DNA of 64,000 bases, from positions 37,145 to 101,144 of the forward strand of contig JAYQSH010000007.1 of NCBI GenBank assembly GCA_038146805.1. The letters run 5' to 3'. The notes below the pieces were generated by a model. It was not told the origin of the DNA and searched no databases. It saw only the letters and a program-made list of their open reading frames with translations. The stretch comes from CAIYXB01 sp038146805 (GTDB lineage: Bacteria > Cyanobacteriota > Vampirovibrionia > LMEP-6097). Shown piece after piece: positions 50,718 through 59,117 of this stretch (the first letter of the stretch is position 1; every line of letters begins with the position of its first letter). A program made the position numbers and the translations under genes.

Positions 50718-51494
50718 CTATAAAGCTCGACCACAAGTTTTACCATCAACTGTTTTTTGTATAAAGACTTTGTTTTGTCTATCTGTTGTTAAGTATCCTT
50801 CAAAAACAGCTTCTTTAAGTTTGCCATCGCTAGCACTATAAGTAACAAGTAGGTTTCTTTTCATGGCTTGATCAATTTCCACACCTTCTTTAATCGAATA
50901 AGTTAGCCATAATTTATTATCGTTACGTTTTTCAAATAAATAATTATCCAACTGCATATCAAGTCCCTGTTCAATATGTGCATCATCACTAAAAATTTTG
51001 GTTGCTTTTTCTGCAGAAATATCAATCAACAAATCGTAAGGTCTTTGTTGAGGTGGAGCTTTTTGATCTAGCACTGGAGCTTTTGATTTTGCTTGTTTTT
51101 TTTGTTTGATTTTTTCAACTTTTTCTTTGGTTATTTCTTCTTGAATTAAAGCCTGCTCTTCAAGGACTTGACTAAAGACATCATTTTCGATTCTTTTTGT
51201 TTCTTCTTTTGTTAAAATCTTTTCGCCTTCACCAATTTCTACTGATCCATCAAAAGACGAACCAATTAATAATTTAATGCCGTCAGTAATACAAAAACAA
51301 TAAGCCAAACAAGCTTGAATATCTTTTTCTTGAATTGATCTAAAATTTCGTAAAATATCTTGGTTACTCATGCCTTCTGCTAAGGACAATAAAACATCAG
51401 CAACAATCACTCGTGTACCACGAATACGAGCCTTACCACCACAGATATCTTGGTCTATAACAATTCTCGATTCAGCTAGGTCTTTTAAATTCAC
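50718..51494 (-). CDS. DUF433-domain protein with a long C-terminal extension
   Basis: 258 residues. Residues 1-75 match DUF433 (IVIDQDICGGKARIRGTRV, then VLLSLAEGMSNQDILRNF), a small winged-helix-like domain often found in antitoxins and common in cyanobacteria. A Lys/Glu coiled coil (about 100-150) and a beta-rich C-terminal domain (about 155-258, LLIDISAEKATKIFSDDAHI) follow; the latter is not recognised. No toxin gene is adjacent. It may be a DNA-binding regulator. Confidence 0.75.
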   Translation of the reverse strand: MNLKDLAESRIVIDQDICGGKARIRGTRVIVADVLLSLAEGMSNQDILRNFRSIQEKDIQACLAYCFCITDGIKLLIGSSFDGSVEIGEGEKILTKEETKRIENDVFSQVLEEQALIQEEITKEKVEKIKQKKQAKSKAPVLDQKAPPQQRPYDLLIDISAEKATKIFSDDAHIEQGLDMQLDNYLFEKRNDNKLWLTYSIKEGVEIDQAMKRNLLVTYSASDGKLKEAVFEGYLTTDRQNKVFIQKTVDGKTCGRAL

Positions 51495-51545
51495 GAAAAA
51501 AACAGAACTATTTTAAATAGTCCTATATATTTTATACCTCAACAA

Positions 51546-51582
51546 GACACTTCGGACCGTGTTAAAACTGTCTCATTTCTTA
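51546..51582. repeat. short dispersed repeat, copy 2
   Basis: GACACTTCGGACCGTGTTA then AAACTGTCTCATTTCTTA, near-identical to 36173-36210. It lies in the 187-bp gap between the divergent DUF433 and nuoJ genes. Confidence 0.55.
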
Positions 51583-51681
51583 TTTGCAAGCTAAGTCAAG
51601 AATTAATACAAGATAAATCCACTTAATAATATTATAAACTAGTACAAATAGAAAAATTAGCATATAATTCTTTTTGTATTT

Positions 51682-52257
51682 ATGGAGTATTTAAACAAAT
51701 TAGTACCGTTTTCTTTTTATTTTCTAGCAACTGCAAGTGTATTGTGTTCGCTTGGAATGATTTTTAACAAGAACCTAGTAAGAGCAGGTTTCACCTTAAT
51801 TGGATCTTTTGTGGCAATAGCAGGAATTTATTTTATGCTTAGTGCTAACTTTGTTGGTGTCTCACAAATTTTAATTTATGCAGTCGGCATAGTTTTAGTT
51901 ATTGTATTTGCAATAATGCTCTGCTCACTCAAAGATCCAGCAACACAAGAAAGTGCAGATGAAGATAGTGACAAGAGTCAAGGATTCTCATTGAAAAATA
52001 TCACTGCATTTATTTTTTCTTGCGGCATTTTTGCTTTGTTAGTTAATGTCATAAATTCTATTGATTGGATTTCCATTGCCAAAATAAATAACTTTATGCA
52101 TCGTGATGTAAATATTGCAGAAATAACAAAAATTTATACAAACCAAATTGGCTACCTCATGCTCAACGACTACATCTTAGGCTTTGAACTTGTTTCAGTT
52201 CTCTTACTCATCGTTTTAATTGGAGTCATAATCATATCTAAAAAGGAAGTTAAATAA
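51682..52257 (+). CDS. nuoJ: NADH-quinone oxidoreductase subunit J
   Basis: 191 residues with five predicted membrane helices. The opening helices, the LVRAGFTLIGSFVAIAGIYF segment and the pi-bulge helix 3 region (SQILIYAVGIVLVIVFAIM) are typical of NuoJ/NdhG. It is a membrane-arm subunit of complex I. A TATAAT (51663-51668) lies 13 nt before the ATG. It overlaps nuoK by one base (TAATG). No other nuo gene is adjacent in the window. Confidence 0.92.
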   Translation: MEYLNKLVPFSFYFLATASVLCSLGMIFNKNLVRAGFTLIGSFVAIAGIYFMLSANFVGVSQILIYAVGIVLVIVFAIMLCSLKDPATQESADEDSDKSQGFSLKNITAFIFSCGIFALLVNVINSIDWISIAKINNFMHRDVNIAEITKIYTNQIGYLMLNDYILGFELVSVLLLIVLIGVIIISKKEVK

Positions 52258-52577
52258 TGAATATTTTTGAATTAAGTTTAAACCACTATTTGATCTTGTC
52301 TGCACTTTTGTTTTCAATAGGTGTTTATGGTCTATGTACTCGAAACAACACTTTTAGAGTATTAATGAGTATCGAGGTGATTTTAAATGCAATCAATATT
52401 AACTTTGTTGCTTTTGCTCACTACGTTGATCCAATCTTTGTCAAAGGACAAGTATTTAGTTTATTTGTAATGGCAATCGCAGCAGCTGAAGCCGCGATTG
52501 GACTTTCTTTGCTACTTATAATTTACAAAAACCGCGTTAATATTAAAATGGATTCATTTAATAGCTTAAAGTGGTAA
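52257..52577 (+). CDS. nuoK: NADH-quinone oxidoreductase subunit K
   Basis: 106 residues, three membrane helices. NuoK signatures: LFSIGVYGLCTRNN, RVLMSIEVILNAININFVAF with the conserved Glu (about residue 40), and AIAAAEAAIGLSLLLIIYK with the second Glu (about 76), both in the proton path. It is coupled to nuoJ. It is followed 40 nt later by an unrelated metabolic pair. Confidence 0.94.
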   Translation: MNIFELSLNHYLILSALLFSIGVYGLCTRNNTFRVLMSIEVILNAININFVAFAHYVDPIFVKGQVFSLFVMAIAAAEAAIGLSLLLIIYKNRVNIKMDSFNSLKW

Positions 52578-52616
52578 TCTTATTTTGAAATAGGTCATTT
52601 AGGGTATATTATAGTT

Positions 52617-53963
52617 ATGTCAGATTCATTAGAAAGAGATGCAAAGTATTTGTCACCTGCACTTGGAAGAGCTCATCATATTGTTGCCGTAAAAGCAAAA
52701 GGTTCTTACATCACTGACGAGCAAGGCGATAACTATCTAGATTTAACAAGTGGTATTGCTGTGAATCAAATTGGACATGCTCACCCTGAAATTGTTGAAG
52801 CAATCGCAAAACAAGCCGCAGACTGCATTCATACCAGTTGTGTTGTTCACTACCCAGCAAATATTGACCTTGCAGAAAAACTTGCTCAAATAATGCCTGG
52901 TAATTTACAAACTAGTTTCTTTTGTAATAGTGGAGCAGAAGCAGTCGATGGTTCAATGAAGCTTGTCAAACTTGCTCAGCCAGGACGTAATAATGTTTTT
53001 GTACACCGCGGCTCTTTTCACGGTAGAACCCTTGGAGCAACTTCACTTACAACATCTAAAAGTTCTTATCGTAGGTATTATGACCCGATTCTCACTGGCA
53101 TTCACACAACTGAATTTCCAAATATTTATGAGCAAGGAACTTTAAAGGCTCGAAAATTTTTAATAAATCACTTAAAAGATATTTTTCACAACTATATGGA
53201 TACGGCGGTGCACCCTCAATCAGTGTCAGCAATTTACATAGAGCCAGTTTTAGGTGAAGGTGGCTATATACCAGCACCGGGTATTGGAGAAGAAGAAAAC
53301 TATTTGCAATTTTTAAGAGATTATTGCGATGAACATGGTATTTTGCTTGTATTTGATGAAGTCCAATGTGGCTTTGCTCGTACAGGTAAAATGTTTGCTT
53401 CAGAATATTATGGTGTTGTTCCAGATATTCAATTAATGGCAAAAGGTTTAAGTGGCGGAGTGCCCTTGGGTGCTTTTAGTGCTAGCCATGAACTCATGAG
53501 CAAGATGCCACCGGGTTCACACGGAAGTACATGGGGAGGAAATCCAATTGCCTGCCGAGCTTCATTAAAATTAATAGAGATACTGGAAAGAGACAATATA
53601 ATGCAAAATGTTTTGGATCGCTCAAATCAAGTCTTTGATTTTTTTGAAAAACATTTTGAAGGTTCGGACACTCGAAAAGCTGTCGCTGACGGAAGCCCAA
53701 GAACGAACGAGCCAAATCGTGGACATGGTTTCTCTGCTTACCACAATGCCAAGATCCAATTAAGAGGTCTTGGATTAATGATTGCACTGGTATTTCCAAA
53801 CAATGAAACTGCAACAAAAGTAAAAGAACATTGTTTCAAAGAAAAAATCCTTACACTAAGTTGTGGTAGCTTTGGTAATATAATCAGATTAGCTCCGGAT
53901 TTAACAATAAGCAAAGAAGACTTACAAAAAGGACTCGATGCAATTGCAAATATTTTAAAATAA
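52617..53963 (+). CDS. class-III aminotransferase (GABA/lysine/ornithine type)
   Basis: 448 residues, PLP fold type I. Visible: FFCNSGAEAVDGSMKLVK (phosphate-binding, about 101), HRGSFHGRTLGATSLT (about 128), LVFDEVQCGFARTGKMF (Asp for the PLP ring, about 244) and the Schiff-base Lys in LMAKGLSGGVPLGA (about 278). It transfers an omega-amino group to 2-oxoglutarate; 4-aminobutyrate is the usual substrate of such genes paired with an aldehyde dehydrogenase, but lysine is also possible. TATATT ends 6 nt before the ATG. Ten nt separate it from the dehydrogenase gene. Confidence 0.88.
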   Translation: MSDSLERDAKYLSPALGRAHHIVAVKAKGSYITDEQGDNYLDLTSGIAVNQIGHAHPEIVEAIAKQAADCIHTSCVVHYPANIDLAEKLAQIMPGNLQTSFFCNSGAEAVDGSMKLVKLAQPGRNNVFVHRGSFHGRTLGATSLTTSKSSYRRYYDPILTGIHTTEFPNIYEQGTLKARKFLINHLKDIFHNYMDTAVHPQSVSAIYIEPVLGEGGYIPAPGIGEEENYLQFLRDYCDEHGILLVFDEVQCGFARTGKMFASEYYGVVPDIQLMAKGLSGGVPLGAFSASHELMSKMPPGSHGSTWGGNPIACRASLKLIEILERDNIMQNVLDRSNQVFDFFEKHFEGSDTRKAVADGSPRTNEPNRGHGFSAYHNAKIQLRGLGLMIALVFPNNETATKVKEHCFKEKILTLSCGSFGNIIRLAPDLTISKEDLQKGLDAIANILK

Positions 53964-53973
53964 AAGAAAACTT

Positions 53974-55470
53974 ATGACTATAAATACAGTAGAAAAAAAC
54001 AAAAGCCTAGAAGAAATGGGATTAATTGAAGACGGAAAAATTATTAATCTAAACCCTGCAAAAATTTCTGAAATCGTATCAAGCCACGAAATAGACTCAG
54101 AGGCTCAGTTAGAACAAAAACTCATTGCCGCTGACAAGGCTTTTAAAACTTGGAGCAAAACACCAGCACCCACAAGAGCAAAATATTTATCAAAGGCAAA
54201 CGAAATTTTCACTGCCAAAAAAGAAGAGCTTGCGCTAACTTTACATAGAGAAAATGGAAAACCATTGGAAGAAGCAAGAGGTGAGATACAAGAAATTATC
54301 GATGTCTTTGAATTTTTCATTGGTGAAGGTAGAAGACTTTATGGCATGACGGGGCAATCTGAAATGCCAAACAAAACAATAATGACAACGCGCGAAGCTC
54401 TAGGTCCTTGTGTTTTTATTACAGCATGGAATTTCCCCGCGGCTGTTCCAGCTTGGAAAGCGGCACCTGCTTTAATCGCTGGTAACACTTTTATTTTAAA
54501 ACCTTCAGAGTTAGCTCCGTTATCTGGAAAACTTTTTGTTGATGTCTTAAATGAGGCTGGTTTACCAGAGGGTGTAGCACAATATGCTATGGGAACAGGA
54601 TCAGTTGGTGAGTATTTAGCAAAGCATCCATTGTCAAAGCTTGTCAGTGTAACTGGTTCAGTAGAAGTCGGTAGACACGTTGCACAAATTGCAGCAGCAG
54701 GTTTCAAAAAATGTGCTCTAGAGCTTGGTGGAAAAAATTCTACTATCGTAGTTCGAGATGCAAATCTAGAGTTAGTTTTAGATGGTGTTTTATGGGGCGC
54801 CTATGGAACAGGCGGACAAAGATGTACATCAACAAGTAGATTAATTATCGAAAGATCAATCTCTGATGGTTTTCTAAAGCAATTAGTTACCAAGGCACAA
54901 GATCTTTACACAGATAAACCAGCTATAAACTATGCACCAATAATCAATAAAAAACAATTAGAAAAAATTGATAACATGGTACAAAGAGCGATTAAAGAAG
55001 GAGCTGAACTTATTTGTGGTGGCAAAATTTTAGATGATGGATCAAACAGTGGTTATTACTATGCTCCAACAATATTAAAAGCAAAGCATGGTAGTGAAAT
55101 TACAAAAAAAGAAGTTTTTGGTCCTGTTTTAAGTGTAATTGAACTTGAAGAAAATTCTAAAGAAGAGTTTCTTAATAAAGCACTAGAAATTGCTAATGAT
55201 ATTGAATATGGACTTTCAAATGCAGTTTATACACAAGATTTCAACTTGGGTATGCAAGCAGTACATGCTTTTGAATCAGGCTTGGTCTATCTAAACGCAC
55301 CAACAATAGGAGCGGAGTGTGGCGGAGCAAGTCAGTTTGGTGGTTGGAAAAACACAGGTAATGGCTCAAGAGAGTCTGGGGTTGCCGCACTTGAAACCTA
55401 TACACAATACAAAACAATTGCAATTGATTACTCTGGTAAATTGCAAAGAGCACAAATTGACATTGATTAA
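53974..55470 (+). CDS. aldehyde dehydrogenase (semialdehyde type)
   Basis: 498 residues. ALDH motifs: the ITAWNFPAAVPAWKAAPALI segment, KPSELAPLS (NAD/NADP binding, about 174), LELGGKNSTIVV (general base Glu, about 249), GGQRCTSTSRLII (nucleophile Cys, about 284) and FGPVLSVIE. Next to the aminotransferase it would oxidise the resulting semialdehyde (succinate semialdehyde or aminoadipate semialdehyde). The pair thus forms a two-step amine catabolic route. It ends 3 nt before the convergent unknown gene. Confidence 0.9.
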   Translation: MTINTVEKNKSLEEMGLIEDGKIINLNPAKISEIVSSHEIDSEAQLEQKLIAADKAFKTWSKTPAPTRAKYLSKANEIFTAKKEELALTLHRENGKPLEEARGEIQEIIDVFEFFIGEGRRLYGMTGQSEMPNKTIMTTREALGPCVFITAWNFPAAVPAWKAAPALIAGNTFILKPSELAPLSGKLFVDVLNEAGLPEGVAQYAMGTGSVGEYLAKHPLSKLVSVTGSVEVGRHVAQIAAAGFKKCALELGGKNSTIVVRDANLELVLDGVLWGAYGTGGQRCTSTSRLIIERSISDGFLKQLVTKAQDLYTDKPAINYAPIINKKQLEKIDNMVQRAIKEGAELICGGKILDDGSNSGYYYAPTILKAKHGSEITKKEVFGPVLSVIELEENSKEEFLNKALEIANDIEYGLSNAVYTQDFNLGMQAVHAFESGLVYLNAPTIGAECGGASQFGGWKNTGNGSRESGVAALETYTQYKTIAIDYSGKLQRAQIDID

Positions 55471-55473
55471 AAA

Positions 55474-56397
55474 TTAGACAACTAAATTAAAACGATGTAA
55501 AAGTTTTCTTGATTCTTGTTTTTGAGTTTGTAAATTTTTTGTTTGTAGTTCTTGTACACGATAAACCAGTTCTTGTTTTTGTTCGTGGCTTAAATTGTCA
55601 ATTGCAAAAGCTAGCTTATCAATATTAATATTTTCAAATTCTCTATCCTCTTGTTGTTTTAACTGATCAATTTCTCTATGTGTAAGGTTTTTTCCTTTTG
55701 CTAGAGTTATATTTGCTTTTTGCAAATGACTTTCCCTTTGGGCAATTAAAGTAGCAAGACTTGGATAATCACTCGAAAATGATTTGAGTTCTTCTAAAGT
55801 CATAGACTTAAAACTTGCTTTTAAAGCATCATCAACAGCTGTAAGCATTTCTTGATAGTGTTCTTGGTAATCAGCAGAATCTTTATCGTTTGGTGCAGTG
55901 ACTTCATAAATTCTTTGCACCTGCTCTGGATCTCCAGCACTTGCAAGCAAAAGATCCATTTTTAATCTTTCTTGCATAAGTTTTTTTCTTTCTTTTTGTA
56001 AATTTTCAAAAGCTTCGTATAATTCATCTAAGTTTGCAAAAGAAATTGTGTCACCAGTATAGGGATCAGTAATTTCTCCAGAGATGGTTATTGGCGCTGC
56101 CTTGATATCAGATAAAGCAAAGAGATTATTTGCAAAACCATTATGATCAATATATTGAATTGGTTTTGCTCTTAAGGCTGCTTCAATAAATAAATCAACA
56201 TTTTCTTGTGAGAGCGTATTTGGTAGGATCTCAAAGAAACGATATTGATTATTAACGGCAAGATTAAATTCAGAATTGGATGCTGAATTTTTATCTCGCA
56301 ATCGTTCTCTAAAATTGCTGCCTAAATTAGCACCAAAATTAGCTGCAACCTTAAAGGGATTTGATAATAAAGACAAAACGCCAAACTCCCTGTTCAT
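55474..56397 (-). CDS. unknown coiled-coil protein
   Basis: 307 residues from ATG 56397, chosen because GGGAGG sits 8 nt upstream; a TTG 18 nt earlier has no such site. The N-terminus (GVLSLLSNPFKVAANFGANL) is moderately hydrophobic, perhaps amphipathic. Residues 125-155 (ELYEAFENLQKERKKLMQER) and the C-terminal 60 (KQELVYRVQELQTKNLQTQK) are coiled coil. No enzymatic motif. Composition resembles the 46-50 kb accessory proteins. It stands alone between convergent aldehyde dehydrogenase and divergent argH. Confidence 0.65.
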   Translation of the reverse strand: MNREFGVLSLLSNPFKVAANFGANLGSNFRERLRDKNSASNSEFNLAVNNQYRFFEILPNTLSQENVDLFIEAALRAKPIQYIDHNGFANNLFALSDIKAAPITISGEITDPYTGDTISFANLDELYEAFENLQKERKKLMQERLKMDLLLASAGDPEQVQRIYEVTAPNDKDSADYQEHYQEMLTAVDDALKASFKSMTLEELKSFSSDYPSLATLIAQRESHLQKANITLAKGKNLTHREIDQLKQQEDREFENINIDKLAFAIDNLSHEQKQELVYRVQELQTKNLQTQKQESRKLLHRFNLVV

Positions 56398-56538
56398 AAA
56401 AGTAGCCTCCCTCAAGTGTTTATATAAGGTTTTCTTAACCTTGTTATTGACAAAAACTTTTGATTTTTTATCATATTTTTAGTTGATACAAAATAAAACC
56501 GCTTTCTGAGATAAAGATTGTTGTAAAATCATTACTAA

Positions 56539-57915
56539 ATGTCTACTGAAAAATTATGGCAAGGAAGAATTCAAAGCTCATGCGCGGAGATTCTTAATGA
56601 ATTTAACTCCAGCCTTAGTTTTGATATTAATTTATTTCAAGAAGATATAGATGCCAGTATTATTCATGCAGAAATGCTGGCAAAACAAGAAATTATAACT
56701 ATTTCTGAGTTTGAAACTATCAAACAAGCACTTTTAGAAATAAAAAAAGAAATTAGCTCAGATATCAAGCAATGGCTAAATGATCATTGTCATGAAGAAG
56801 ATATCCATATGGCTATCGAAAAAGAATTAACTAACAAAATTGGTGATATTGGCAAAAAATTACATACAGCAAGAAGTCGCAATGATCAAGTAATCACAGA
56901 CTTAAAACTCTGGCTCAAAAAAGAAATAAACATTGTCATCGAGCTCTTAAAAGAGTTAGAAACGACATTAGTCGAAAAAGCCAAAAATGATATTGATATA
57001 TTTTTACCGGGTTATACTCACCTACAACAAGCACAAGCAATATCACTAGGGCATTTTTGGCTTGCCTACAAAGAAAAATTTAGCCGCGATATCTCTAGAC
57101 TAGAAGATTCTTATAAAAGAACTGATATAAATCCTTTAGGTTCTGGTGCACTTGCGGGTTCAAGTTTTGCGATTGATCGAGAATATACAACACAAAAACT
57201 AGGTTTTGCTGCAATGACACAAAACTCATTAGACGCAGTTTCAGACAGAGACTATGTTTGCGAGTATGAGTTTTGTATATCAATGATAATGCTGCATTTG
57301 AGTTCACTCTCAGAAGAAATGATAGTCTGGAACTCACAAGAATTTAACTTTATAGAAATTAGTGATGATTTTGCAACAGGAAGTAGCATGATGCCACAAA
57401 AGAAAAATCCTGACATTCCTGAATTGCTTCGAGCTAAAACTGGTCGAGTTATAGGTGTTTTAAATGCTTTATTAATCACCTTAAAAGCATTACCACTAGC
57501 TTACAACAAAGACTTACAAGAAGACAAAGAAATGCTTTTTATGGCATCTGATACAACAAAAAAATGCCTCAAAATAGCAATAGAATTTTTAAAAAATATC
57601 AAAGCAAATAAAGAAAAAATGCTTTTAAGCTTAGAAGCTTCTTTTTGCGGAGCAACAGATCTTGCTGACTACCTTGTAAAAAAAGGACTTGCATTTAGAG
57701 ATGCCTATAAAATCGTTGGTACTTTAGTGAATCAATGTATCACTACACAAAAAAAATTCTCTGACTTAAGTCTAAAAGAGTTTCAAGCATGTAGCGATTT
57801 TTTTAGTGAAGATATTTTTGAAATTTTAAAAATAGAAAATTCTGTAGACTCTAGAAACATCATCGGTGGAACAAGCAGACTACAAATTCAAAGTCAAATC
57901 AACAAAGTAAAATAA
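56539..57915 (+). CDS. argH: argininosuccinate lyase
   Basis: 458 residues, normal length. The superfamily signature GSSMMPQKKNPDIPEL (about 278) contains the catalytic Ser loop; KLHTARSRNDQVITD (about 107) and GYTHLQQAQ (about 155) are also diagnostic. It makes arginine and fumarate. TAAAAT ends 9 nt before the ATG and no Shine-Dalgarno is present. hemB follows after 1 nt, so the two are co-transcribed, an unusual pairing. Confidence 0.96.
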   Translation: MSTEKLWQGRIQSSCAEILNEFNSSLSFDINLFQEDIDASIIHAEMLAKQEIITISEFETIKQALLEIKKEISSDIKQWLNDHCHEEDIHMAIEKELTNKIGDIGKKLHTARSRNDQVITDLKLWLKKEINIVIELLKELETTLVEKAKNDIDIFLPGYTHLQQAQAISLGHFWLAYKEKFSRDISRLEDSYKRTDINPLGSGALAGSSFAIDREYTTQKLGFAAMTQNSLDAVSDRDYVCEYEFCISMIMLHLSSLSEEMIVWNSQEFNFIEISDDFATGSSMMPQKKNPDIPELLRAKTGRVIGVLNALLITLKALPLAYNKDLQEDKEMLFMASDTTKKCLKIAIEFLKNIKANKEKMLLSLEASFCGATDLADYLVKKGLAFRDAYKIVGTLVNQCITTQKKFSDLSLKEFQACSDFFSEDIFEILKIENSVDSRNIIGGTSRLQIQSQINKVK

Positions 57916-57916
57916 A

Positions 57917-58918
57917 ATGTTAGAACGCCCTCGCAGATTAAGACAAAACAACAATATTAGAGACTTGGTCTCTGAAATTTCAATATCTGCAAACGATTTT
58001 ATTTACCCAATATTTATCAAAGAAAATTGCGTTAAAGAAGAGATTAGATCTTTACCAGAGCAGTTTTATTTTGGAAAAGAAGCATTACAAAAAGAAATTG
58101 AAGAACTTATAAAACTTGGTATCAAAGCAATTGCTTTATTTCCAGTTGTTGATGAAAGCAAAAAAACTAGTCTTGCTGAAAATTCATACAAAGATAGTAA
58201 TTTTTTAAATCAAACTGTAAGCTTGACCAAGAAAAACTTTGCTGATTCAATGCTCATTGCAACAGATGTGGCATTAGATCCTTATACTAACCATGGGCAC
58301 GATGGCATCATCGAAAATGGCGAAATTTTAAACGATAAAACAGTAGATATTCTTTGCAAAATGGCGATATCACAAGCAAATGCAGGTGCTGACATCATAT
58401 GCCCCTCTGACATGATGGATGCAAGAGTTATTAATATTAGACAAGAACTTGAAAAAAATGCTTTTGAAAACAAAATAATCATGTCATATACAGCAAAATA
58501 TGCATCAAGTTTGTATGGCCCTTTTCGCAGAGCACTAGCATCGCTTGGAACAAAAAAATCAACAAAAGGCAAGATTCCATTAGATAAAAAAACCTACCAA
58601 ATGGATTTTAAAAATAAAAAAGAAGCTTTAAAAGAATTTCTTTTAGACGATAATGAAAGTGCCGATATACTAATGGTCAAGCCTGCTTCATGGTACTTAG
58701 ATATAATTCAAGACTTCAAAAACAATAGTTTAAAACCAATTGCTGCATATCAAGTAAGCGGTGAATATGCAATGCTAATGAATGCAATAAAGAATAATAT
58801 TCTTGAAGAAAAAGAAGCAATAATAGAATCAATTTTTGCAATAAAAAGAGCTGGAGCAGATATAATCTTAAGCTATTTTGCTAAAAAGTATTTAAAAGAA
58901 TTAAACTTTTTTACCTAG
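57917..58918 (+). CDS. hemB: delta-aminolevulinic acid dehydratase
   Basis: 333 residues. Two catalytic lysines are seen in IMSYTAKYAS (about 194) and MVKPASWYLD (about 249). The metal site reads ATDVALDPYTNHGHDGII, i.e. the Asp-rich, Mg-dependent type found in plants and cyanobacteria, not the Cys3 zinc type. AYQVSGEYAM closes the family pattern. It condenses two ALA to porphobilinogen in haem synthesis, upstream of the hemD product. Confidence 0.96.
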   Translation: MLERPRRLRQNNNIRDLVSEISISANDFIYPIFIKENCVKEEIRSLPEQFYFGKEALQKEIEELIKLGIKAIALFPVVDESKKTSLAENSYKDSNFLNQTVSLTKKNFADSMLIATDVALDPYTNHGHDGIIENGEILNDKTVDILCKMAISQANAGADIICPSDMMDARVINIRQELEKNAFENKIIMSYTAKYASSLYGPFRRALASLGTKKSTKGKIPLDKKTYQMDFKNKKEALKEFLLDDNESADILMVKPASWYLDIIQDFKNNSLKPIAAYQVSGEYAMLMNAIKNNILEEKEAIIESIFAIKRAGADIILSYFAKKYLKELNFFT

Positions 58919-59117
58919 TCTAAAAGTACTAGTTTTTATAAGATCAAAAACTTTAATAAAATTGGTACTCTAGATAACCCATTTTTATTAATAACTAGTC
59001 TCTTAAGTAGTTAGAAAAACCTAATAATACCAGAAAAAAATAACGGAAATTTAGTTATTTTAATTGATAAATAAAAAAAATTAAATAGTGAATAAATTTT
59101 TCATACTAGAAATTAGT
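58919..59117. other. intergenic region upstream of the giant surface protein
   Basis: About 200 bp, very AT-rich. A weak AGTTTTT/AAAAACT stem lies just after hemB. CATACTA-GAAAT-TAGTATG (59102-59120) is a perfect 7-bp inverted repeat that includes the start codon of the next gene. Nothing else is recognised. Confidence 0.45.
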
